Source of the DNA: Novymonas esmeraldas
Taxonomy: Eukaryota > Euglenozoa > Kinetoplastea > Trypanosomatida > Trypanosomatidae
NCBI GenBank assembly: GCA_019188245.1
Contig: JAECZO010000041.1
Coordinates: 77,501-141,500, forward strand
Direction: 5' to 3'
DNA length: 64,000 nucleotides
The translations under genes and the position numbers were made by a program. The stretch's first letter is position 1. Every line of letters starts with the position of its first letter. The notes below the pieces were generated by a model that saw nothing but the letters and a program-made list of their open reading frames with translations, had not been told where the DNA came from and did not search any database. Positions 1 to 9,903 of this stretch are shown piece after piece.

Positions 1-3000
1 CCGCTCGATGTCCCGGCGCGACCGCCGCGCGGCGCTCGAGGCGCGGAGCAGCTTCCCAGGCTCCGCCGCTGCCGTCGCGGCAGACTCTGCCCCAGCGGCG
101 GCGGTGGAGTTCGGCGGCGGCGGCGCCGGCGGGGGTGGCGCAGCAGCGCGCACGAGCGAGGCCGCCGCCTCGGCGTGCACGACGCGGATGCTCGACAGCG
201 TCAGTCCGCTCGCGAAGACGTGCACCCGCTCCAGCTGCTGCGGCACCGGCAGCGATCGCTCGAGCGCCAAGGCGTCCTCCGTCCCTGTGCCGCCGGCTGC
301 GGAGAGCCCCGGCCCTGCGGCGGTGGCGGCGGCGGCGGCGAAGTGCTCGCGCGACGGTGTGGGCGGCGTCGGGGTCACGCAGTAGAGCGCGAGATTCGGC
401 ATGGCCAGCGCCGCCGACTGCTCGTGTGACTCCGTCAGTACTCTCCACCGGAGGCGACACACGTGCACGTTGCCGTCGCGGTCGCCGAAGACGAGGATCC
501 GGCCCTCCGTCTCCTCCACATCCATCACGACCGTCATGGCGCCGCCGCCGGCGGTGCCGCCCCACTCGGCGGCGTCGTCGCCCATCTCGGCATCCTCGAC
601 CCCCGGCGCGGACGTCAAGTTCACGGCGCCGACACAGACGCGGCGCAGCGTGTGCCAGAAGGCCACCGTGCCGTCCTCCTGCCCCACGAGCAGCAGTCGC
701 GGGTGGACGGAGGGCAGCGCGACCATGCGGCAGATGCGCGACACCACAGCACCGGTCGGCGCCGCCGCCGTCGCCGCCGAGTCCGCGTCGGCCGCTGCGT
801 CGGCCGACGCAGCGGCGCCAGACTTGCCAGCGAGCGAGGCGAGGAACGCGGCGGCGCCGTCGTGGGCGGGGCGCTGGCCAACTGTCCCGGCGAGCGACCC
901 CACCGTGGCGCACAGAGGCAGCGTTGTGAGGGAGACGCTGCCGTGGCGCTGCGCCAGCGTGTCCCGCGTGCCGCCGACACCGACGAGGTCGGCGCTGGTG
1001 GCGGCGGACAGGAGTGATTCGCGCGCCCACAGCGGTGCACCCTCCTGTCGGTCGAACAGAACGTTGTACAGCAGCACTGCGCCGGAGACGGTCCCGCAGC
1101 CGACAAGCTGCGGCCCGAGCTGCACCAGCTTCGTCACGTCGCCAAAGGCGGCGGGCACCGTCCACGACGAGGCCGGCGTGGTTGAGTACTCGCCCAACTG
1201 TGGGCCGCTGCTCTGCGCCGCCGCGCCGGTGCTCTCCACCGCAGCATCCACGTACAGGCGCGAGCCGAGGGCGAAGATGTACGACATGGAGCGGTGGCGG
1301 AGGAAGGAGCCCACCGCCGTCACGTCGCGCTTCGGCGCCGACGCCGACGCAGCCCCCACCGCGCCGGGCCGCTCAACACCGGCGGCCGACGCGTCCGCTG
1401 CTCCAGCGGCGGCGGGGACGGTGGTGTGCCTTCTCGCGCGGCCGCCGACGTCGCTCTTGCGGCTGGAGAGAGACCGAGGGGTCCCACGCGTCTGGTGTCG
1501 CGGAGGCGCCGGCGAGGACGACCGCGACGGGGACACGGCGGCGTCGGCGGTTGCTGTCGCGGTTGTGGACGTGACTGCTGCTATTGCTGCTGCTGCTGAC
1601 GCTCCGGTCGCGGCGGGGGCGGACGCGGCGGCGGTCAGCACACGCTCCACCTGGCCGTTGAGGATGTTCCACACGACCATGGTGCCATCGGCGAAGCCGG
1701 TGAGAAGGCGGCGCTGCAGGACGTCGATCGCAGCCGCGGTGGGACGCAGCGGCGCCGCGGCGGTGGTCGCGTTCGAGAAGTTTGACAGGAGAAAGGAGAA
1801 CTCGTTGACGCCCGTCCGCGGCGTCCATGTCATGATGACGCCGTCCGTCCCTACCGTCACGACTTGCCCGAAGGCGCGCGACGAGAGAATGGAAAGCATC
1901 GGGGCGTGATGGCCACGATAGCGCTCCGGGCAGCCGGAGGAGACCTGTCGCTTGACGCACAGCGAGAAGGGGAAGTGCCCAAAGCACAGCAGCCGCTGCC
2001 GCGCCTCCTCCACGTGCATCTTCGCGATCTTCGCATGTGAGGCGCCGACGGAGCTGCCGAAGCGGTCGAGCGAGCCGGTGGAGGCCAGGGAGAGCTCCTG
2101 CTGCAGGCGAAAGCCCTTGCAGTCGTAGACGTGCAGCACACTGTCGCTGCTGATGGTGAGGACCCGGTCCCCCATGAAGGCACCGCCGCAGCACGGACTG
2201 TTGGCAGGGTCGAGCACCGCGATCGGCGACGGCTGCGTCCACTCCCACACCAACGCGCGCCGCTCTGGGCCGAGCGTCAGCAGCATCTTCAGCTGCGGGT
2301 GCAAGTCGAAGTCGGTGACGCTGGCGTGCTGCTCGGGGAGATCGGCGGCGTAGAAGTGCCGCAGCGGCTGACCCGTCACCAACGACGTGACACGCACGTA
2401 CCCGTCATCGCCGGAGCTGACAAGCGCGTCCAGCGACAGCAGCAGATCCAACTTCGTGATGCGGCCGCGGTGCAGCTGGCGGAAGACGTGCCGCGCGACC
2501 AGCACCCGCGTGGGCAGGAGGTGGTGCTGCTGCGCGGGCTGGAAGAGGAACACGTCGCCGCCCCCGGTGCCGAGCAGCAGCACGTCCTCCTGGAACGCAG
2601 ACTCGTGGAAGGTAGACGCCGTCACGGGGTCGACGAGGCCGGTCAGGACACCTTCCTCGAGCTGCTGGGGTACGTAGGGGCCCCGCCCGGCGCCCGTCAG
2701 CGGGGTGTTGTCCTGGTGCAGCGCCTCCGCCGCGCCGGCGGTCGTGAGTGAGTAGACGGTCGCGAGCGTCGTGGTCGGTGGCGCCGCGAGCGAGGCGACG
2801 ACGGAGGTGTTCATGCTGAACGAGGCCCTTGTGCCCCCGTTGGCCTGCACCATGGAACCGCGGTGCGACTGCTCGGCCGTGGTGGGGTCGTTGCCGGCGG
2901 GCCGCACCGCACGTCGCACGTGCATGGCGGACGAGAGCAGCCGCCGCATCCGCTCCTCGCGCGACTCGCGGCCGCTGGACTGGCTCGCCGGCGGCCGCGG

Positions 3001-4509
3001 CGACAAGGACGGGCTCTGCTTCTCCGCGGACCCGGTGCTCTGCGGCATGAGGCGCGCGCCACCGTAGCTGCGCGCGCTCGACAAGTTGCGCTTTGTGAGG
3101 GCCACACCGCCGACGCGCACGAGGCCGACTGTCTCGCTCGCGTACGTGATGCTGACCGGGGATTCGGTGATGCCGCGACCGTGGAACACGCGCAACACCT
3201 CGTACGTCGTGCCATCCAGCACGTAGAGCCACCGATCCATCGTCAGGACGTAGAGGACGCGCTGCTGGCACCCCCAGTGCAGCCCGACAATCCACTTGTT
3301 CACCTGCAGCAGAAGACCGCGGTAGGCCAGGTCGCTGCCGCTGCTCCACGCCCGCACGCTGCCCCCGCTGCACCCCGTCACGAGGAGGCGGCGCACCGGC
3401 TCGACCGCGACGCACGTGATGGAGCTCCCATGCTGCTCGTCGAAGCGCAGCCCGCACGGCTGCCCGCCGAGGACGAAGCGCTGATTCTCGAGGGCGAGGT
3501 CGGCCTTCTGCCGCGAGCGCGTGACGAGGAAGGTGGCGAGCTCGTTCCACGAGACGGTGTCCTGGGTCTCGGAGATGGCCTTGGTGAGGAGCGCCTGGAT
3601 CTCGGGCAGGGTGGCGGACGGCACGGCGCTCTGGATGGCGTGGATGAACTCCTCCTGGGACAGGTTGCGCAGCGGCAGCGCCACCGTAGCAGCGGAGGTT
3701 GGCAGCGGCGGCGACTGCGCGGCGGCGGAGGGGTGAGGTGTCGGCGTGTGGGCCGGGGTGGCGACACCTGTGCGACGGGTGTGTGCGGTGCTCACCGAGC
3801 GGGAGTCGACCGCGTCGGCTGTGCACGGCCTGTCTGCCGTCTGCGCCGAGTGCGGATGCCGCGGCAGCTCAGTGATTATGGCGGAGAGCTCGTCCACCGA
3901 CCGGAGCGTCCCCAGCGCCAGTGGCGCCGGCGCAGCGCAGTGGGCACCGCCTCTGCCACCCTCCGCGACCCTCGTCGGCGGTGTGTACTTCGGCCCTGGC
4001 GCCTGCGCGTCATGCGGTGGGACCTGGAAGGCACGCATAATGCACTTCAGCTCCGGCAAGCCGATGCGCTCCTCAAGGGGCAGGTGCACGCTGGCAGACG
4101 CCGAGCTGCGCCGCCGGATGTCGTCCACCGTCGAGCTGGCCGAGTGCACGTTGCGCGTGCCGCCCTCCTCCGCGTCTGTCGCGCCATCCGCGCCGCCGGA
4201 CGCGGTGGTTGCCACGGGGGGTGGGGCGGGCTGCTTCACAGCCAAGATCCACTGGCGCAGGTTCGCCGCGCACGCCGCGGCGTAGCGGGCGGTGTTGCTT
4301 GACATCGCCGTGGTCGTCCCCGCTGCCGGTGGTGGCGGCGAGGTGGGGCGAGTGCCGGCTGCCGCGGACGGCCCCTTGGAGGCGGCTCGCCCACGTGGCC
4401 CGCCACCACCACTCCTTTTGGAGTTCAACAGCGACTCGGCTGCTGGGCGGGGCCGCGCACCCGCCTCAGCGGCGGTGAGCCGCTTTCGGCCGCTCTGAGA
4501 TGACCGCAT
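1..4509 (-). CDS. WD40-repeat protein with possible EF-hand region, 3' end outside window
   Basis: The frame is open from an ATG at 4509 to the left edge (1503 codons, no stop), so the C-terminus is missing. The first 270 residues are Ala/Ser/Pro-rich and probably disordered. Residues about 276-330 (LSQEEFIHAIQSAV, then ISETQDTVSWNELATFL) look like an EF-hand or LisH-like helical pair. After that come WD40 blades, several ending in the W/F-x-x-x pattern: residues about 358-392 (VTGCSGGSVRAWSSGSD), 680-718 (SSGDDGYVRVTSLVTG), 866-899 (TVGTDGVIMTWTPRTG), 926-956 (TGFADGTMVVWNILNG), 1255-1290 (VGQEDGTVAFWHTLRR) and 1325-1353. A disordered Ala/Ser-rich insert lies at about 960-1060. The order (EF-hand-like, then many blades) recalls WDR49/WDR64-type proteins, which in other flagellates are axonemal; that link is inference. 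An adaptor or scaffold role is likely. No catalytic domain is visible. Confidence 0.75.
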   Translation of the reverse strand, partial: MRSSQSGRKRLTAAEAGARPRPAAESLLNSKRSGGGGPRGRAASKGPSAAAGTRPTSPPPPAAGTTTAMSSNTARYAAACAANLRQWILAVKQPAPPPVATTASGGADGATDAEEGGTRNVHSASSTVDDIRRRSSASASVHLPLEERIGLPELKCIMRAFQVPPHDAQAPGPKYTPPTRVAEGGRGGAHCAAPAPLALGTLRSVDELSAIITELPRHPHSAQTADRPCTADAVDSRSVSTAHTRRTGVATPAHTPTPHPSAAAQSPPLPTSAATVALPLRNLSQEEFIHAIQSAVPSATLPEIQALLTKAISETQDTVSWNELATFLVTRSRQKADLALENQRFVLGGQPCGLRFDEQHGSSITCVAVEPVRRLLVTGCSGGSVRAWSSGSDLAYRGLLLQVNKWIVGLHWGCQQRVLYVLTMDRWLYVLDGTTYEVLRVFHGRGITESPVSITYASETVGLVRVGGVALTKRNLSSARSYGGARLMPQSTGSAEKQSPSLSPRPPASQSSGRESREERMRRLLSSAMHVRRAVRPAGNDPTTAEQSHRGSMVQANGGTRASFSMNTSVVASLAAPPTTTLATVYSLTTAGAAEALHQDNTPLTGAGRGPYVPQQLEEGVLTGLVDPVTASTFHESAFQEDVLLLGTGGGDVFLFQPAQQHHLLPTRVLVARHVFRQLHRGRITKLDLLLSLDALVSSGDDGYVRVTSLVTGQPLRHFYAADLPEQHASVTDFDLHPQLKMLLTLGPERRALVWEWTQPSPIAVLDPANSPCCGGAFMGDRVLTISSDSVLHVYDCKGFRLQQELSLASTGSLDRFGSSVGASHAKIAKMHVEEARQRLLCFGHFPFSLCVKRQVSSGCPERYRGHHAPMLSILSSRAFGQVVTVGTDGVIMTWTPRTGVNEFSFLLSNFSNATTAAAPLRPTAAAIDVLQRRLLTGFADGTMVVWNILNGQVERVLTAAASAPAATGASAAAAIAAVTSTTATATADAAVSPSRSSSPAPPRHQTRGTPRSLSSRKSDVGGRARRHTTVPAAAGAADASAAGVERPGAVGAASASAPKRDVTAVGSFLRHRSMSYIFALGSRLYVDAAVESTGAAAQSSGPQLGEYSTTPASSWTVPAAFGDVTKLVQLGPQLVGCGTVSGAVLLYNVLFDRQEGAPLWARESLLSAATSADLVGVGGTRDTLAQRHGSVSLTTLPLCATVGSLAGTVGQRPAHDGAAAFLASLAGKSGAAASADAAADADSAATAAAPTGAVVSRICRMVALPSVHPRLLLVGQEDGTVAFWHTLRRVCVGAVNLTSAPGVEDAEMGDDAAEWGGTAGGGAMTVVMDVEETEGRILVFGDRDGNVHVCRLRWRVLTESHEQSAALAMPNLALYCVTPTPPTPSREHFAAAAATAAGPGLSAAGGTGTEDALALERSLPVPQQLERVHVFASGLTLSSIRVVHAEAAASLVRAAAPPPPAPPPPNSTAAAGAESAATAAAEPGKLLRASSAARRSRRDIER

Positions 4510-5010
4510 GAAGAGCCGAGTGTCCTTCCCTCCCTCCACGTCCTCGAGTGTGTGTGTGTGTGTGTGTGTGTGAGTGTGTACGAGAGTGTGTGTGTGTGAG
4601 TGTGTGTGTGTTTACATGCGCCGAGTCCAGTACAGGAGCGAGGACACAGACAGACAACTGTCGTCGGGGCGGCGATGGCAGACTGCTCGTGACGATGCCC
4701 ACGCAACTGGACCGGAGGACGAAGGCGTGCAGGGAAAGAGAAGAGGACGTAGAGAGGAAGTTCGTGTGTGTGTGTGTGTGTGTGTGTGTGCATGTGTGTG
4801 CGTGTGCGTGTACATGCGTCTACCTGGTAGAGGGAGGGCTGGTGCACCACGGCCGCGCATCCATCGGTCTAGCACAACAAGAGAGCGCAAAAGTCGAAAA
4901 AAAAAAACAATAGAGAAGAAAAGAGAGACCACTCACGCCCTGTCGCACAACACATTCACAGAGGTGCGGCGAGCGGCGCACGCACGCGATGTGGATGGCG
5001 ACACGTCGGG
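4510..5010. other. Intergenic spacer, WD40 gene / FIBP-like gene
   Basis: No coding sequence is supported. It holds TG-rich microsatellite runs at about 4548-4613 and 4763-4812 and a poly-A run at about 4897-4909 on the plus strand. In the minus-strand transcript this is the 3' UTR of the FIBP-like gene followed by the 5' region of the WD40 gene. Confidence 0.7.
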
Positions 5011-8000
5011 CTAATGGAAGTCCTCCGACGCCATGAGTACCTGGGTGATGGCCTTCAGTGCCATCACAACATCGCTCATCGTCTTGTCCGTCGCCGCGTG
5101 GTCGTCGAGCGTCAGCCCGGTCAGCTGGCGCCACGCACGTGGCAAGGATGTCAACAGCAGACACAGCTCGCGCAGGTACCGCTTGTCGATCGCCTTGAGC
5201 ACCATGTCGCTCACCTGCGATGGAAGAAGCGGAACTGACGCCGTGGCGGGTGGCGGCGCCGCTGCTCCCCCCGACGAGACGCTGCCGCCGTTCGGCGGGG
5301 ACACGCTGGCCCGGCGAACCCCAGCGTTCTGCACCCCACCAGCGCCGCTGTCCTTGTCCATCAGGTCGTCCTCGGACCCGAAGCCGCGGCTGCCCACCGT
5401 GGGGAGGAGCGGCGACGAGGCGAAGCTGCTGGCGACGGCGGCGGCGGCGGTCAGCGGCAGCAGCGCGCTGGCGGGGTGAAACAGCGACGTGTTCACCACA
5501 GTGGAGGCGACGAAGGAGAAGGGCATGCTCCCCTGCACGCCGTCGTCCCCGTAGGCGCCACCGCTCCCCACACCGCCGCCGGCAGCAGCAGCAGCTGCAG
5601 CAGCGGCCGCTCGCAGATCCGTCTCGCTGCACGCAGCAGAGAGAGGCAGCCCGTCGAGCCCGCCTGCTCCTCGGCTGAGAGTCTGGCGGGCGACTGCGCT
5701 CGACGACGCGACCCGCGTCATGCCTAGGCGAGTGGGCCTGCCGCCGCTCTGGGCGGCGCGTGGTGAGACGAGCGGTGCAGGTGACGGTGGTGGTGGGGTG
5801 GAGCTCGCTCCCCGTGCCAGCGTTGCGCCGCTGTCAGCCGGCACGCGGCTCAGGTCCCCCTCACTGCGCACTCGGTCGCCGTACAGCGGCAGAGGCGGAC
5901 GCCCCGTCAGCGCAGCAGCCGGCGTCGGTGCGCCGCTGCCGGGGCCAGAGGCGGCGGCGTTCATCACGATGGACATGATCGCCGGCGCGGTGCGGGAGCT
6001 GAGGAGCTCCAGGTAGGAGTAGATGCGGGTGAAGAAGACGTCCAAGGCCTCGTTGACACCGCCGGAGCCGCTGAGTGCGGCACAGATGCGCTGCACGTGC
6101 TTCATGAGGGAAGGGAACTCCATCAGGAAGCGGCGGCTGAACCGCCCGTTGCCGCTGTACAGCGAGTGCACGTTGCCCACACCGGCGGGGCCGCTCGTCG
6201 TCGGCGACGCCGCCGATGCCGCCGCGCTCGTGCTGCCCGAGTCCACGGCCGCCCCGCCGAGCCCGCCACCCGCGAACCCAGTCCCGTTCGTGGCGAGACT
6301 CGGCAGCGGCCCGGCCGTCAGTGCCGCAGTCGGGCTGGCCGCGTGGGCGCCGCCACCGCTGATGCCACTGCCCATGCCTCCGATACCGCCGGCGACAGGG
6401 CTGCTGCTGCTGCCGGGGACCGCGGCCGCGGCCGTCGCCGTCTTGTCCACCAGCGACGAGGTCGTGATGACGCGCTGCACCTCATCCAGCTGCACCTGCC
6501 ACCGCGGCCGCATCGCCTCACCAAAGAGAAACAGATGCAGCTCTGAAAGAAAGCGGTACTCGTCCAGCAGTCGGCCAAGTCGGCGGCAGCCGTCGCGGAA
6601 GGACTCGCTCACGAAGTAGCCGCTGCGGTCACACCACAGCGACGCGACGATGGAGCAGATGGTGCCGTACTCGCTGAAGTTGTGGAGGTGCTCGAAGAGG
6701 CGCGTCTCCAGTCGGTGCTCGAAGGCGAAGGCGGCTGCGGCGTAGCTCAGCGCCTGCTCGTGACGCAGGCCGAAGCACTGCTGGATCGTCGTCAGCAGTG
6801 GCATGTCCAGCGGCACACACATGCCGCCCTTGGCGCGGTAGAGCGCCGCCACCGTGACGCAGACGCGTTTGACGTTGTCCCACTGACGACGCAGTGCACT
6901 GGTGTGCTGCTCGCCCAGCCGCGCGAGCGTTGCGGGGTCCATCGTGGCGAGCTTCCCAGGCGAGCTCTTCCAGCGACCTCCCCAGAAGGAGGACGCGCTC
7001 CCGCCCCCGTCCACGCCACCGCCACCACCGCCGCCGCCACTGCTGCCGCCTCCAAGGCCAGCTCCAGGCGCCGCCGCCGCCGCCGCGGCAGACGCCGTTG
7101 CAGCCGTGCTCGCCTCCAGCGCGGCGCTCAGCGCGGCCGGCAAGTCGAAGCGGTTGAGCCGGTCTCCAAAGGCCCAGCGAAACACGCCCGCGTCCGTCTC
7201 ATAGAACATGCGCAGGAGCTGAAGACGCGTCGCCACGGGAATGGGGATGTAGTAGTTGGACAGGAACGCGTACGGGGAGCCGAGCTGCTCCTCACGGGAG
7301 AGCTCGCGGAAGGCCTGGTACTGCTCTGTCACCTCCTCGAAGAGGTAGCGGCTCTGCAGCGAGGAGGCGCCCACGCCCGGGCCGCCGATCGCCTCCACCT
7401 CCTGCAGCTGCTGCTGGAACGTGATGTAGCCCTCATTGAGAAAGAAGCCCTGCCGCTCTGTGCGACTCTTGTGGCGACGCTCGCGGCGCCCTGCTGCTGC
7501 TGCTGCTGCTGCTGCTGTGGTGGTAGCGGTGGTTGTTGTTGTTGTTGCGGCGGCGAAGGAATCGTCCTTGCGTCACCAGAGCCGCTGCGGTGGGTATGGG
7601 AAGCGCCGCTCGTGATCGCAGCGGCCCGTGCGCCGCTGGCAGCTGCACTTGTCGCCTCATCAGTGGAGCGACGGAAGAGGCTGAGACCGGTGGCGAACGG
7701 CGTGGACTCGCCGTACTCGTTCAGCACCGCCGACGGCAGCGCAAAGGAGGTCCGCGTCGTGGCGGTGGAGGAGGTGACGGTGGTGCGAGACCGGGACATG
7801 TGCGATGTCGAGTGTAGCGACCTCTTCAGGTCACTGCTGCTGCCGCGCTGAGACTTGTCGTGGTGCCCGCGACTCCGGTGTTGGCGGTCGTCGTGGTGAT
7901 GATGACGGTGGTGGTGGTGGTGCCGGTGGTGGCGGTGGTGACGTGGGTGTGCGCGATTGGTACTCTGTGTGGGGAGTGGGGCACCGCTGCCTGCCGCCGG

Positions 8001-8630
8001 CCCCGCTGCCGCTGCGGCGGACGAGGAGGAGACGTTGTTGGTGCTCGTGTCCACCACCGTCGTGATCGTCGGCGTGACGGCAGTGGTTGGCGTGTGTGCG
8101 GCGCTGACCAAGCGACTCGTGGAGCCCATCCACGGCAGACCTCCCGGCCCCGTCGTCGCGTTGGACACGGTGATCTCCTCCGGGCTCTCCTCCTCCACCG
8201 GTGCACGCCGATCCTCCGTCTGCTGCGACGTGTCGTGCGTGACCGGCAGCGAGCACGGTGGCTGCCGCGACGAGCGGCGCTGGTCGCGTTGGCGGCGGTG
8301 CTTGTGGTGGTGGTGCTGCTGCTGGTATGCTGGCGAGCGAGTCGGGGAGCGGGAGGAGGATGCCGAGCTCGCACAGGGGGAGGCTCTACCGGAATTCGAT
8401 GAGGTGACGGAGGCGGAGGAGGCGGACGGGGCAGAGACGGAGGAGGAGGAGGAGAGCGACACAGAGGAGGTGTGCCGCTGCCGGGGTGCGGTGGTGGGTG
8501 TGCTCTGCATCGCCATCAGCTGCTCCACCGCCTCCTCGACGGAGAAGCCGGCCAGGAAGAAGCGGAAGACAACGAAGTCTACGCTCACCGGCCATGCCGA
8601 GCAAGCGTGCATGGAGACGGCAACGGGCAT
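5011..8630 (-). CDS. FIBP-like protein (acidic FGF intracellular-binding protein family), apparent frame break
   Basis: The N-terminal part starts at ATG 8630 and contains VVFRFFLAGFSVEEAVEQ, which matches the opening helix of FIBP (VYRLWLDGYSVTDAV in the human protein). A low-complexity stretch of roughly 350 residues follows, rich in Ser, His and Gln. The rest of the FIBP domain lies in a different frame, ending at 5011. It contains YQAFRELSREEQ, FYETDAGVFRWAFGDRLNRF, RRQWDNVKRVCVTVAALYR, IQQCFGLRHEQALSYAAAAF and FEHRLETRLFEHLHNFSEYG, in the same order as in animal FIBP. The C-terminal half has further disordered Ser/Gly/Ala-rich inserts. The frame change is -1 and must fall between about 7440 and 7575, beside a CAG/CAA repeat; with one base restored the gene would be about 1206 codons. 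FIBP function is poorly defined even in animals (FGF1 binding, growth regulation), so no role is assigned. Homology is convincing; the break may be a sequence error. Confidence 0.75.
7491..7550 (-). repeat. CAG/CAA trinucleotide tract in FIBP-like gene
   Basis: A run of CAG codons (about 7491-7518) and, slightly upstream in the gene, CAA codons, encoding two polyglutamine stretches in the N-terminal frame. The reading-frame break of this gene lies at or close to this tract. Confidence 0.85.
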
Positions 8631-9435
8631 CGCGGTCACCCGTTGATCTGTGCGTGTGTGTGTGTGCTCTGGACTGCACTCGATTACAAGCAGCAGGCCG
8701 TACGGTACGCACAGGCTGGCGGTGTGCACGCCGCTGAACTGTGGGGGAGCAACAGAGAGAGAAGAAGGTGAACTGCTGATGCGTCACACTCGCAGATGCT
8801 CGTGCCGCAAGGAGGGAGTGAGTCGTGAGGCACAGGCACGTTCCAAACCTCAAGGCAGACGGGACACACTCACACACACACGATGGAGAGGAGAGTGAAG
8901 AAGGAGTGGGGGAGAAAGAGAGAGAGAGAGAGAGAGAGGTGGAGGAGGAGGTCACACACAGACACGCACTGCCCGACATGGTCAGAGGCGGCGCATGAAC
9001 AGAGTGGAGGTGACGCTGGCGGCGGAGGGCGGGGGGAAGGGGGGGGGTGCGAGAAGGTCTAGAGACGCTTAGACTTGCGCTACCAAGCCTGCATCACCTT
9101 GCCGCCCTCCGCGGCAGAGAGTGTGCTTCTCCATGGTTGGTCGGCCTCCTTCTTTGTGTGTGTTTGGTGGACACGCATGTACATCGACGACGTGAAGCTG
9201 TTGCAGCTCGCCGCCGCCGCCGACTCTGGCGTGAGGGACGATGCTCTTGTCCTCCGCTTCTCCCCTCCCCCCCCCTTTACCACCACCACCATCACGGCGC
9301 CTCTTTCTTCTTCAGCAGCAGATGCAGCTCAACAGACACGCACACACAGACACATTACGCAAGCACGCGCATGAACTAAGCTGACCGGTGTATGGTGCGT
9401 GTGCCGTCGCACTCCCTCGCTGTCCGAGAGCGGCG
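8631..9435. other. Intergenic spacer, FIBP-like / zinc-ribbon gene
   Basis: The short open frame that continues upstream of ATG 8630 has only a GTG start and His/Thr-rich microsatellite translation, so it is treated as 5' UTR. The spacer contains a long GA-rich tract (8883-8951), a G-run near 9037-9047 and a C-run near 9267-9275. No gene was seen. Confidence 0.65.
8883..8951 (-). promoter_or_regulatory. Polypyrimidine tract and likely spliced-leader acceptor for FIBP-like gene
   Basis: On the minus strand this is a nearly pure C/T tract about 250 bases upstream of ATG 8630. The first AG downstream in the transcript is the complement of CT at 8869-8870, giving a predicted 5' UTR of about 240 bases. 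The assignment rests on the known trypanosomatid rule (polypyrimidine tract followed by the first AG) and is a prediction. Confidence 0.4.
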
Positions 9436-9868
9436 TCAAAAGCCCAGCTGGCTCATCGTGTCCATGAGCTTCTTCGCTGCGGTTACCGGCTTCGGCTTCG
9501 GCTTCGCCTTCGCTGCTGCTGCTGTGGTGGCGCCGGTGACCTTGACAGGAGGACGCACAGTGAGCTTCGCCGCGTTGGCCTGGGCTGCCGCTGACGGGGG
9601 TGGCGCTGTCCTGGGCGTCGGTGGCGGTGTCGACGCCGCTGCTCGGTGCCCGGCCGGTGGAGTAGGCGTGGGCCGCTTCACCGCGCTGGTGGCCGCGCTC
9701 GATGAACGCGCCGGGCTCTGCTGCCTCTCCTCCTTCCCCACCGGCGAGCCACGACATCTTCTTTGCAACGCATCTGAGCCGGCGTGCGGCGACGGCGTCG
9801 TCGAGGCAGTGGTCAAGGGAATCGTCGCTTGCCCCGCTGTCGAGAGCGCGGCGACGTTGACGCCATTC

Positions 9869-9903
<35 letters not shown>

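Noticed and set aside
401-1909. 502-codon open frame on the plus strand
   Set aside because: It is antisense to the WD40 gene, which is open for 1503 codons with recognisable blades. The plus frame is Ser/Ala/Thr-rich without structure.
4548-4613. TG arrays as possible telomeric or centromeric repeats
   Set aside because: Similar CA/TG arrays occur in almost every spacer of the window, and no TTAGGG-type repeat was seen.
8631-8729. N-terminal extension of the FIBP-like protein
   Set aside because: It needs a GTG start and reads through TG repeat (HTHTRT). ATG 8630 is a better start.
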